Under the pieces are notes generated by a model that saw nothing but the letters and a program-made list of their open reading frames with translations, did no database searches and was not told the origin of the DNA. Shown one piece after another: positions 34,570 to 45,295 of a stretch of 64,000 nucleotides of DNA; the stretch's first letter is position 1, and each line of letters starts with the position of its first letter. The position numbers were made by a program, and so were the translations under genes. The DNA comes from Aquanectria penicillioides (taxonomy: Eukaryota; Ascomycota; Sordariomycetes; Hypocreales; Nectriaceae), in the NCBI GenBank assembly GCA_003415625.1, contig PYIU01000001.1, forward strand, positions 5,642,746 through 5,706,745, read 5' to 3'.

Positions 34570-35773
34570 GCTTTTGATATGCATGTTCTCACGCAGCCGC
34601 CGCAGCAACAGCAAGCACGCATGTGGATGGCGTTGAATGCTGTAGATGTGGGCGTCTGTACGGATATGTACATGCACTGCGTCCTGCCCTCCCAAATCTG
34701 TCATGATACGTCTCTGTCTGGCCTAGACTTGGCGTCGGTGCTCGAATCGGAGGATCCACCAGCGACACAACGTAACCGCCCGGCGCCGTGCGTTGCCCTA
34801 GACCCTGGCTCCTGGACGAACATCCCGATGGCACTCCGCCTGGCGATCATTTTCCACCCATGCGGTGCACCCCCCGGGCCCCGGGGCCCAGCCAGCCGTG
34901 TGGTCCTCGCTTGCTCGCCGCAAAACTCGCTGCCTGCCATATTCGTGAGCCTGGCGCACGCATCTGTGCTTGTCAGTCACTGATTGAGTCAGTAGACATG
35001 TCTCAGAGCAGCATGAGCTGAAAATAGGCGCCCGCCTGCTGAGACAATGACGTACAGTACACGGACGGAGGGGCAACAGAAACACAGGCAGACGAACGGA
35101 CAGACAAAGAAAGAGAGAAAATCGGTCCAATAAAGAAAGGCCTGTTCCAGACTATCGTCGACAACTTTGCTGTTGTCGAGACAATTCCGTAAGCGAGCCC
35201 ACGAATGTGTCATCTTTCATTTAACTTCAAGCATCAATAGTGTTCAGTATTTCCTAATGCGAACATTTGATCCACGTCAGACGTGGAGAAATAATCTTCA
35301 CGTTGGGCCACAGGAGACCCTTTTTCTTCTTTTTTACTTTTTTTTCTCTCGTCATGTCATGACCCATAGGTGCTCTGCTACCCAATAGAGGAGTCGGCCA
35401 TGGGTGAGAAGCAGGGACATCCCATCTCGCCTCGACCTGACAGTGTGTGTACGTGTGTGTGTGTGTACGAGAACAAACAAATAACTTTTGATTGATGAAT
35501 TGACTACCAACCCGCGGGAGTGTGCGTTCCCTGCATGGTTCCCAGAGAGCAGCTAGCGAATAGTCGACAAACCCGCCGAGCCGATGCAGCCACAGCCATG
35601 CAGGATGCACAGTCAAAAAGACCAACAACTCACTCAGCGCATGCCAACTACAACACAACAACACCATGACAGACGACGGGCTGGGAAAAAGAAACGAGGG
35701 ATTCGTCATGAGAAGCAAAAATGATGGAGAAACAAAACAAAAAATTAACCGGATGGCGACGTGAGACATTCTT

Positions 35774-35868
35774 GCTCCCGGCAGGGCTTGAACCTGCGAC
35801 CTTCGCATGACCAACACTTTCGCATGAATGTATTAGTACGAAGCTCTAACCAACTGAGCTACGGAAGC
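35774..35868 (-). tRNA. tRNA-Ile (AAT) with a 22-nt intron
   Basis: Read on the minus strand, the acceptor stem GCTTCCG pairs with CGGGAGC (one G-U pair). The D arm GCTC/GAGC encloses AGTTGGTTA. The anticodon stem TCGTA/TGCGA encloses CTAATA plus A, giving anticodon AAT (Ile; A34 is normally edited to inosine). A 22-nt intron sits at the canonical place, one base after the anticodon. The T arm GCAGG/CCTGC encloses TTCAAGC. The mature tRNA is 73 nt without CCA. Confidence 0.93.
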
Positions 35869-37263
35869 CGTCCAGTGTTGAGCGGATGACCCGCTGTTAG
35901 ACGTTGCTGGGTCTCGCGATTAGAGCCTAAGAGCCTTGCTAGGTCACAGTGGAGTAGGTCCACCATCCACCCTGGGTATGTTCGTCATCCAAGATGCCGT
36001 TTATCTCAAATCGGAACGCAGACTCCATTATATAGATCTTCCTTGTTTTTTTTTTGTTATTGCCTCGTTCTCGAGTCCTCTAAAACACACTCATCGGATT
36101 ACCCATCATGCATGGTTTTGTATCACAGATCACAGACACACGGCCCTCGCTGGGGCTGTTGGCCAAGGTTTTGGTTCACAAACCGCAATCTACACCACAC
36201 CTCAGGTGGATAGACGTCTCGTCCCACCGGCCGGGTTTCCCTCTTTTTTCCTTTTGCTTAGTCTTGGGGCCGCGTAGGCAGTTGGCTAAGGAAACATACA
36301 AAAAAAAATTTGCCCTTTACTGTGTACAGCTCCGTTTCATCTTCCGTGTCCGCCAGAAGGAAGGAGGGGCAAAGAGAAAAGAACGGCCTTTGACCCGTTT
36401 CATCTGGGCCATCTCCACTAGCTCAACGAAACATCCCTAAGACGACAAAGATGTAATTAGCATCCCCATGAACACCATGCTATTTAACAGTGTGCTCTTT
36501 CGTAATGCTTTACTCTCATTCCATGCACGAGCGACTGAAAAATTCTCATCATTTTCTGAATCTCCTCATCATCGCTCGCGGATACCTTATCGTCCAAAGC
36601 TCTTCAGCCGCTACGTCTCGGAGCTCTTGCCTTGGTCATTTTTTTTTTCAATCATTCGGCAACACCCCGGGGCTCCACCTCCGCGCCTCCTCCGGCCCGC
36701 TCCCATCTGGGACAGAACTCGACAGCCTCATGTCAAGGTCCCGGCCGCCCTGCAAACAGGCAGCGCGTGAGCCGGCGAGCGATCTCATTGCACGCGGCTG
36801 CCCAATCATATAGGAAATCGTCCAGGCGGCAGGTAAACAGGATGGGTACACGGGTCGTTTGTCGTTGACATATCGTCGTTTCGGGTCCCGTGCTGCACAG
36901 ACTGCGCTTAGGGACGCTCAGGCGCCGCATCCATCTATTTCTCGTCTACGATCATCTGCGCTCAGGCAGGGTGACCCAAGCCCAGTGTATGCGCATCTCA
37001 TCTCAAGCCTATCTCGCCGAGATGGCTTGTCTCGTCTTGCATCACGGCTTAGACCAAAGTCGGCTTGTATTTAGCGTGGTGCAGCTCCGTATGTCCTAGC
37101 TACTCTGCTTGACAGCTCACCTTGCCCGGCAGTCGGACGTTTCTCTTTTCTTCTTAATATCTTTTTTTTTCTTTCCGTCACTCGTTTCTTCTTGTCCTTC
37201 TTTTAGTTCGGTTTTCTTTTGAGAAACATTGGTCACTTCGCTGGATCGAAGACCACAGCAATC
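35869..37263. other. Gene-free region before the SUR7-like gene
   Basis: 1.4 kb without a supported gene. Short frames overlap on both strands. The last 120 bp are CT-rich and probably the promoter and leader of the gene at 37264. Confidence 0.55.
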
Positions 37264-38389
37264 ATGTCGCGGTGCTTCCACTTCATTCCCATTGTGCTGT
37301 CCCTTGCGGCATGTATCTTCAGCGCATTATCAATGTTTGCCGGCTTCCAGAAGGGTTTCATGGAGGACTACGCCATTGCTCGTGTAACGCTCTCTCTTTG
37401 TTCCCAGATGCCAACCACTCACTTACAGAAACTCTTAGTTGAACACGTCGATGCTTGGACATAATCTCATTGACATCCCAGGTCTCAACAGCACCACCAG
37501 CACCAGCAAAAATAGCACCAAGAACAATATCATAGACAAATTCACAGACAAAGTAAAGGACATTACAAACGAGGTCACGGGGACAATCGAGGATGGGCTA
37601 AATGACATCACCAATGGCGCCATCGATGAGTTGACTGAGGCTCTCGGTGTTTCCGGGTGGTATTCGGTTCATATCATGAATTTTTGCGAGGGTTATTTTT
37701 CTCACGGTTCCGGAAGTTACAGGAATAGCCTGAATATTACGGCTTGTTCCTCTCCTTCTCCGGGTCGTAAGTCACGTCCATGATGAAGCAAATGGTTGCC
37801 GTGGCCAATCAACTAACACGACACAGAACGGTTTGAGTTGACGAGCATTATCAAGGCCGAGTTGAACGCTGGCTCCTTGAATGTTACTCTTTTCGATCTT
37901 GACTGGCCCGACAACATTGGCGAGGGCATCGAAACACTCAACCAGGTATTACTAGTCTTATTCATTCTCTACTCCCTCGGTGGCGGCTTGGCTCTTCTGT
38001 GCTGTTTATTCTGCCTTGTCGCCTTCTGCGTCGCTGGAAGCCGTGGTGTGGCAGCAGTCAACATGATCTTCTCAGGTCTTTCAGCCCTCTTTGTCGTCAT
38101 TGCAAGCACAGTCTCGACGATAGGTGCGTTCAAGGGCGTCCAAAAGGTCAATGAGGCCGGCAGCGACGTCGGCGTGTCGGGTGCAGTGGGTATGAAGTTT
38201 ATCATCCTCACATGGGTCCCCGCGGGGCTCAAAGTGCTCACAACGCTATACTGGGTCATCAAATTCTGCTCGCTGAGAAAGGAGAAGAAGAAGAGGCAAT
38301 GGCGCAAGCGGAAGGAGTGGCAGGAGCTGGAAGAGCGTGAACTTCACCAAAAAGAACCCCAAGATACCAAGAATGCCGCCGAGCGGTGA
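37264..38389 (+). CDS. SUR7/PalI-family four-helix membrane protein
   Basis: Plasma-membrane tetraspanner of the SUR7/PalI family, found at eisosomes or in ambient-pH sensing. Three exons: 37264-37383, 37439-37766 and 37827-38389 (336 aa). The first helix (PIVLSLAACIFSALSMFAG) is followed by an extracellular domain with several N-glycosylation sites (NST, NIT, NVT). Three more helices follow, LVLFILYSLGGGLALLCCLF, AVNMIFSGLSALFVVIAS and a third containing FIILTWVPAGLKVLTTLYW. The short motif VGVSGAVGMKF before the last helix is typical of the family. The cytoplasmic tail is basic then Gln/Glu-rich. The intron 1 acceptor at 37438 is chosen because an in-frame stop lies just upstream. The choice between Sur7-like and PalI-like is not settled. 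Confidence 0.87.
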
Positions 38390-38679
38390 TACTCTTCTTG
38401 AACGACTCTGCATCATTACGAAGCGCACTGAGAGCGGAGCAGGCATCACAGGATGGCGTCTCAGAATAAGCATCGGCTTTCATTCTCTCATTCAGGCAGC
38501 GTCCTGAGGACGAGAGGCTTTTATTTTTTTCTGCTGTTCATTTTATTTTACGATACCAGACAGACCTCTACATGTTAGCATGTGAGATGGGCAAGCTAGG
38601 GCTTCGCTTTAGAGAAGCTGGTCTCTTCCGGGTCTTGCACAAATTCCATTCTCAGTCAAGCTTATTCAAATAAAAAGAC

Positions 38680-38712
<33 letters not shown>

Positions 38713-39032
38713 CCGCAGCTTTGCATACCTCACTCCTTTTTCGTAGGTATGTGTAGGTGTAAGTGGTTATCCACTCTAGACTGGTCACACGATGACCGCT
38801 GCTGCATCATCACACAATGACTCGCAGCCAATGGCGCTCGTTGCGTCATCGTACACATCCAAGTAGCGTGACATGGCCAGGGTCCGTCGCCAAATGCGCT
38901 TGCAGCCTAGCAGGAATCTTGCTCCCACGGACCAAGTCTTTCCAACATATTGTCGCATTTATACTCCACAGCAAGGAAATCAATAACAAGGAAGGCCAAA
39001 AGCAAGCCCCCCATTGCACGTTCCGAAAGCAA
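38390..39032. other. Intergenic region between SUR7-like and MscL-like genes
   Basis: 643 bp. It includes a 29-nt A-run at 38682-38710, then the presumed MscL promoter. An open frame continues upstream of 39033 to 38817, but its sequence has no protein character. Confidence 0.5.
38682..38710. repeat. Poly-A run (29 nt)
   Basis: Twenty-nine consecutive A residues in intergenic DNA. No upstream open frame or target-site duplication marks it as a retroposed tail. Confidence 0.85.
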
Positions 39033-39860
39033 ATGTTCGCAGGCTCTCGCAACAAACTCCTCCGAGCCTTGGGACGGCCCACGGATTCCGGATCAGATTA
39101 CCGAACCATGCCTGGCTCGCTTCCCGACGAGGAGAGTGTCATGACTGAGAGTGACACTCTGCTGGATAGGGGCCAGCGGAAAGTCAAGCGCTTCTGGGAT
39201 GGATTCATCGACTTTGCCTTCCAGGGGAACATTCTCCAAATCGCCTTTGGTCTAATGTACGCGATGAGCCAGATTTGCTTTGCTTTCCCTTCAAGACTTC
39301 GCGGTGCTGATAACGCGACAGCTTGGCGGCGGCTTTCACTGACTTGGTCAAGTCCTTTGTCAGCGACGTGTTGATGCCGCCCATTTCCATCATCCTCCCC
39401 ATCAACAAGAACATGGAGGAGAAATTTGCAGTTTTGCGAGCAGGGCCAAACTTCAACGCGTCAATGGGGTACAACACCCTTCATCAAGCGCAAGACGACG
39501 GCGCCGTGGTCATGGCTTACGGGTGAGCCGTTGATAACCTTGGATGACGATCTCAACCAGGTACTGACTGACCTTGGTTTTTTTTTATTCGCAGATCCTT
39601 CATCAACCATGTGATATCTTTCATGATGCTTGGATTCGCTCTGTATGGCCTGGCACACTTTTACACCATGGTGTCTCATGACCCCATAATCAAGCACACC
39701 AAGAAGTGCAAGTACTGCAGGCAGCGCATCAACGAGAAGGTGAGGCTAATGAACAACGCCCGAACCCGCAACAAGACATAGCGCTGACACGGAACAGGCC
39801 GCAAGATGCATCCACTGTACAAGCTGGCTTGATGGCAGAGAGGACGCAGTTCAATCGTGA
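39033..39860 (+). CDS. MscL-type mechanosensitive channel with cysteine-pair tail
   Basis: Membrane channel of the large-conductance mechanosensitive family, which opens on membrane tension to release solutes. Four exons: 39033-39256, 39322-39522, 39595-39739 and 39798-39860 (210 aa). TM1 region: FIDFAFQGNILQIAFGLI, then LAAAFTDLVKSFVSDVLMPP across the first junction, matching the MscL pore helix and the conserved (L/M)PP. The periplasm-like loop includes GYNTLHQAQDDGAVVMAYG. TM2 is SFINHVISFMMLGFALYGLA. The tail holds two cysteine pairs, CKYC and CIHC, spaced 14 residues apart, suggesting a zinc ribbon. The Met at 39108 (context ACCATGC) is an attractive alternative start and would shorten the protein by 25 residues. 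Confidence 0.87.
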
Positions 39861-40546
39861 ATTGGCAGGTTCTTCTTCATACCTAGAGGATTTCGACAGA
39901 ACCTTGGCTTATTACTTAATCTCAAGCCGGACTTGATTTGAATGGGAATTTATGAAACGAAGCTGGGTCACATTGCCACTATGCAAGGGGGTAGGAGACT
40001 ACTATGATGCATGTTGGAGGGGCTTTTGGTTTTATTTGTTGTCCTATCAGACTTGATTTCAACGAAGCGAGCGATACACCCTCAAAGGCTGTAGGTTTAG
40101 AGGCTAGACAGGCAGAAGCGGCCGCTCCTTGCGGCGAGGTCGCGCATGAACGATAATAATCGAATACACCAGGCTAACCATGATGCCTCCTAAAATCGAT
40201 TGTGACAAGTTATCGTTCATTTGATGCGTGTTGGGGCAGAGGGCTAGAGTTTGTATTTTGTTCTGGGTCGCTATATTTGCAGGAGGGAAAGATTCGGGAT
40301 GATATGGAAAGCTGGTGGAATCTTCTTATACGTAGTCGGATGCTGTGCATCAATGCTGTTGGGACTCGATCATTGAATCGCTCTTACACGCTTCCACATT
40401 TCAACGCATCACATCCGACGCACACAATCACTTTGGTCCGGAATCATCTATTAGACGCTGCTGCGCCATCTATGATACGAATCCTCCGGGGTCTCACAAA
40501 TAACTTTTTATTTTCAATTATTTTCAATCCAACGCAACAGACCCCC
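39861..40546. other. Convergent 3' region
   Basis: 686 bp between the MscL-like gene and the GPI-type gene on the other strand. No gene seen. Confidence 0.55.
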
Positions 40547-41380
40547 TTACAGAAGAAGGGCACCTCCAACGAGGACAGCTGCACCAGCCAGGATGGCGTT
40601 CTGGGTGACCATGGGGCCAGCAGCGTTACCAGACTGGGTGGCAGGGGTAGAAGAAGCAGAAGCTGCGGTGCCACTGCCGGAGGCAGAGCCAGACGCCGAA
40701 GAGACAGAGGCCGACTTGGAGTCGGAGGGTCCAGACGAAGCGACGGTGCCGGTGGAGGTGGCGGTGACGAAGGTGTTGGTGAGAGAGGGATAGGCGGCGG
40801 TGGTCTCACTGGCAGTCTTGGCGCTGCCAGTATTGCTGGGGAGCTTGTCGGCGCCAGCAGTGATGGTGACGGGCATCAGATATTTGAGATAGCCAGAGGT
40901 GACAACAGAGGTGCTGGAGGCAGTGTTGGTGCCATCGTAGCTCTGCGAGACGTAGACGGAGCAGGTGGCGACGTCCTTGGTAGGGTTCAGCTTGCAGCCG
41001 AGGTCCTCAGTGCTACACGTGGTGTTAGTGCGCGAGATTCGAAAGAGGAAGAAGCAAAAAGGAAATCATTCATGTAAGTCATGGGGGGGGGGGGGGGGGG
41101 GCACGTACTAAACGCCCTCGTCGGCGCCGTTGTAAGAGTAGGCCAGAGAGAAGGTCTCCGGGCCGTAGACGAAGGACTGGCCGCCCTCAGCGACGCCGCA
41201 TTCGGTGGAGTCGACGCTGGTAGGGCAGTTGACGAAGAAGGTGGTCTTGGTAGCGTCGGCGGCAACGATGGAGGCATCGATGTCCTGGTCGTCGAACAGG
41301 GGCATGAAGACGCTGACGGTGGTCTGAGCAGCCATGGCGGCGGCGCTGGAGAGCGCAAGGAGGGCAAGAGAGCGAGACAT
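40547..41380 (-). CDS. Secreted Ser/Thr-rich, probably GPI-anchored protein
   Basis: Predicted cell-surface protein of 245 aa. Two exons on the minus strand: 41380-41109 and 41012-40547; the 96-nt intron contains a 19-nt C run. A signal peptide is clear (MSRSLALLALSSAAAMAA). The mature part has three Cys pairs-in-context: VNCPTSVDSTECGVAEGG, EDLGCKLNPTKDVATC. The C-terminal third is Ser/Thr/Ala-rich (SASGSASGSGTAASASS), a spacer typical of wall proteins. The end NAILAGAAVLVGGALLL is a hydrophobic GPI signal. A second protein with the same cysteine framework lies at 44515-45295. The family is a common fungal GPI-protein type without known function. The start at 41380 is the first ATG; the longer frame begins with a non-ATG codon. 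Confidence 0.87.
41083..41101. repeat. Poly-G run (19 nt) in an intron
   Basis: Nineteen consecutive G on the plus strand, so poly-C in the transcript. It lies inside the intron of the GPI-type gene, directly beside the donor site at 41108. Confidence 0.85.
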
Positions 41381-41943
41381 GGCGTTATTATTATTGGGAG
41401 ACAGTGTTGGGGTTTGTCGTTTCAAAAAGAGCGTACGAGGTCGGAGACTAGCGGGTTGGGCGTGGTGACGAGCAGAAAAGGAATGACTGACACGAGGCGA
41501 TCAACGGCGACGAAGGGGAGGGAGGAGCATCACAGGCACGATGAAAGGGCCGACCATCCTATTTGAAGGATTTGACTCTTCCAGAACGGGAACTAAAACT
41601 ACTCTATAATGAGGGTGCTATTGTGGGATGTTCCCCTGGGCGAGCCGTCCAGAGAGGGACAAGTGCAGAGACGGGCGATTTCTTCTTTCGGCTTTGACAA
41701 GGGAACGGGGCTTGATGAGTGGGCGAATGGCCGTGGTGCCGGGTCCCTCGAGAATCGGCCGATTGGACGTTTGCCGCTCTCCGAGACGTGCAAATCTCGC
41801 AACGGCGGCAGCGCATCAGGGGAAAGGCCCTCTTTAATGGATCACGTTTGGCGGGCTAGCCACTTACATGGTAGCGCTGCAGGAGGGGCGCCGGCTGGCA
41901 CGGCATTCGTTGGATGAAATTAACATCCTGGGATCCTGGTGGG

Positions 41944-41983
<40 letters not shown>

Positions 41984-44514
41984 GGGAGAGCAAAAGATGG
42001 GGAGAACAACAGCCTTACGGGAAAGCTTGATTGTCGGGATACACTCTGAGTTTGACAGGCATCGGAGGAGGGCATATGTCGAGTGCGGGAGAGGCGCATG
42101 GAAAGAGATTCTAGTAACGGCATCGATTACAATGATGACTGGCTTGGTGCTGGAGGCGGGGGTGGCTGGCTCTGCAGGGGACAATATGGATGCTATGGCA
42201 AATAGTCTGGCTGTCAAAACCGTGCCTTACATAGGTAGCTAGCTACTGGGAGGAGGAGATTTGGAGCAGTTGAAGCTGGTGCGAGCGTGGTGAATGGCCC
42301 ATGGAGCCCCAAGGCCACAGGGCAATGCTACGCCACAGGGGGGGAGACCAGGATGCAGCCAAACGGAGGTGGCATTTCCGGGGGCGAGCGACACAGCTTC
42401 AGGCTGGCAACGCTCAGTCTCAGTCGAATCCAGCCCTTGCAGGACTCGCTTGCATTTGGAGCACTCACGGACCACAGAGACATGGATGTCCATGAATCGA
42501 AAAGCCAAGAAGTGGTCGTGGGGATCGTACGAGCCATGACATTGGACGATGAATGAATCATGCCCTGTCGGTCGGCCGCTCAATGTGGATGCCCACTGGG
42601 CTTTCAATCTCAGCCTGTGTATGCGCAAGCTTGTTCCAAGGCACATGTGCTTGTCTCTCGACCGCTTGACAAGACGTACCGTGACGAGGATCCCCCCTCC
42701 CGTTCCCTTCCGCGTTCTACCACTTTCAAACATTGGATCAATCATGAATCATTCCTTTGACGAAGACGCCGATGCAAAGCCCGCAGAAAACCAAGCCATG
42801 GCCTCGCAGAGGAACGGTTCAATCAACGCTTGTTGGCTGCATAACAGGCACCACCATCGCATTTCGGGTCTGGCACCTTCTCCGGCCTGCAAGCCTCCCG
42901 GACCTATATGTGGTCAGTGAACGAACACCCCAGAATCCTTCAGCCCGCCGAAAGGATGCAAGCGACGCGCGAGGTATGTATATGCTGTGCTTTTCAAATG
43001 ACAGCGTGAGATGCGCCCCTCCAGAGCCCAGGGAAATATCATAGTTAAGTGGCTGAGCGTGCCGAGGATGACAAACCGAGCGGTGGAAATGGAATCGCTT
43101 TTGTGAGTGCCAGTCTTCCTCCTACCCCTTCCAGGAGAGTGCCGGATAATGCATCTACCGGGGACGGCCATTATAGACCCATTCAGGCGCATGATCAAAG
43201 CATTGTTATGGACAATCAACAATCAAGCTAGGTGGTCTCGAGGCTTTGCTAATTAGTCCCAGAAGGGTGGCTAATATATTCCTCCAAGCACACGAGACAC
43301 AGGCGACTCTCTCCCACGGGATAGACAGGACGCAATGGGCAGCTCCACTGAAGCCTTCCAAAAATTCCGAACTGGGGGAGATGACCTTTTACGGCGAATG
43401 GGATTGGATCTTGAATCATTAGCGGTGGGGCTGTAGATCGTCGGCGCGCCTCAAATTCCCGACGACCCCCAAGAACCCGCTCATGGCATCGAATTGGTCG
43501 CGCAAATGAAGCATGATTTAGGCTTTTTGTTGGAGATGCAGAGCAGCAGCAGAGCAGCAGCAGAGCAGAGAGAAGAGGGCAGTGGCGAGAATGGGCAGAA
43601 GCCAAAGCCAGCCAAAAGGGAAATCTCACAGACGACTGCCTGCCTTGTTGACATGATTTGCGGCTCGTCGCAATGTCCCTCCTCCGCCGGCAAGGGCACC
43701 AAAAAAAAGCATCGTCAATATCACCAAAAGAACTGGCGCCATTCTTGGCATTTGGCCTGGCCTTGGCACTTGGCGCCTTTGACCTTTTGGCTCTCTGGCC
43801 TTTCTGGCCCTTTTCCAGCCCAGCAGCAATCATGCGCCAGCATTCACGCTCGCCCCAGCCTTGACGTTTTTCTCACCTGAGTCCGTCGTCGTCACTTCAG
43901 CCCCCCCCCCCCCCGACTCTCTCTCCCTGGTGAGAATCAAGAAAGGCCAAAGGGTTTTATCAACGACCAACTCCCACCACAAGGGGAGCACGCAGCCAAA
44001 GAAAAAAAAGTTGCCCAGACCTTGGCGCCGCGTCAAGACGGCACAGGGCACGCTCAACCCGGGCTTGGTTCTCTCGGGTCTTCCCACCCACCCCCCGTTT
44101 TGCTTCACCGAATCGCCATTGGGTTGGGCTGGGTGAGAAAGAAGCTCATATAATAAGAGGCACGTTCCTTCGCCCTGGGGCCGCCCTCTTCTGCTTTGGC
44201 CGTCGTCCGTCCTGTTCGCGTGCAAGATCCCTACCCGTCGAGGCCAAGATACCGTCGCCCACCGCATCCCACGACTGTCGCTGCTCCGACCCGATTTCAT
44301 CTTCCAAACGCGCGCTTCTCTCGCCAGCTCCTATGCGATAGCCCCCTCTGCCGACCCCCCGAGCAGGAATAGCCGCGTGCTTCTGTTTCCCTAGTGTTGC
44401 TCATAACGAGGAACTGGAAGCTGACCGTTTGCTGCCCGATCTGCAAGTCCGCATCCTCCCCCGCTGCCCGGGACCCGACCACCCCTAAAAGCCCGTGGGC
44501 TGGCTGCGTTTCTC
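41381..44514. other. 3.1-kb region between the two GPI-type genes
   Basis: Divergent spacer between two related surface-protein genes. No supported gene. It contains a GA microsatellite (41949-41981) and a 13-nt C run near 43902-43914. Frames such as 42239-42745 (minus) and 43249-43833 (minus) match no family and overlap frames on the other strand. The last 400 bp before 44515 are CT-rich, with a TATAATAA motif near 44147. Confidence 0.5.
41949..41981. repeat. AG dinucleotide microsatellite
   Basis: About sixteen uninterrupted AG units in non-coding DNA. Confidence 0.85.
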
Positions 44515-45295
44515 ATGTTCAATTTGCTCTTTCTGCAGCCCTGGCTGGCTCTGCTGGCTTTGTGTGTCGGTATTGCGGCCGGTAACAAGAGCACTGTAAC
44601 CACGGCCCCGATATATCTTCCTTATTACAACAAGAAGGCCTGGTCCTTGGTGAGAGGGAGCGTTATTGAGAGTGTAGGCGTCCCAGCATCTGGCTCAGAT
44701 CCACATGCAGCAAGCTAACCAGTGTATTCACGTTAGAACACCGAGAAACGCCAAACCACTTACACCATCTTCTGCGTCAACGAACGCCCAATCGAATGCG
44801 ATATATCCCTAGAGTTCCCATTCATCATAGTTGAAGGACCTGATACGGTGGATTTCCATGGAACATACACATCTACATAGTATGTCCCTCCAATTTTGCG
44901 ACTCTCCAACATACTCACTAACATCGTGCAGCATTGCCAATCTTGGCTGCACCCTCAAAGGAACGGCCACAGCGACATGTTCGGGATACTCGAGCTACAA
45001 GGCCGGCTACACCAATGGCCTGCACACAGGGCCGACTGAAGTGTCGTGGACGTCAACCTTCACCGGAACTGATGTCGAATGGGGTGTCCTGACCATGGCC
45101 GAAGTTCCCCAAGAGACTGAGGGTCAGTGGGACGTGACTGCGACGGCCGAAGCGACGCCGGTGACAATTTCGGGACGTGTTGTCATCCCCTCGGCCACAA
45201 ACAAGGACAGTCTCGGAGTTGCACTATCAGTCGACGTCCGGAAGGCATTTCTCGGGATGATGAGCAGCATCATACTGGCCATTTACATGTCGTGA
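44515..45295 (+). CDS. Secreted, probably GPI-anchored protein (paralogue-like)
   Basis: Predicted surface protein of 221 aa. Three exons: 44515-44673, 44737-44879 and 44932-45295. The N-terminus is a signal peptide (LLFLQPWLALLALCVGIAA). The core shares the layout of the neighbour at 40547: the motif LVRGSVIES then TTYTIFCVNERPIECDI (a TTY...C...C block), a STY-like junction, and NLGCTLKGTATATC, comparable to DLGCKLNPTKDVATC. The end AFLGMMSSIILAIYMS is hydrophobic and could be a GPI signal. The donor at 44674 is preferred over 44650 because it keeps the GSVI.S segment seen in related fungal proteins; both give an open frame. No function is known. Confidence 0.83.

Larger units (their letters stand above)
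31902..35773. other. 3.9-kb gene-poor region
   Basis: Promoter side of the Rab-like gene followed by DNA with no supported gene. The first kilobase is CT-rich on the minus strand, as expected of a fungal leader. It contains a CA repeat (32430-32467), a GGTA repeat (33150-33165), T-runs and a G-rich GGGGGA array (34534-34569). Open frames here are low-complexity or overlap on both strands. Confidence 0.5.

Noticed and set aside
38682..38710. 29-nt poly-A as the tail of a retroposed gene
   Set aside because: No coding or SINE-like sequence precedes it and no target-site duplication is visible.
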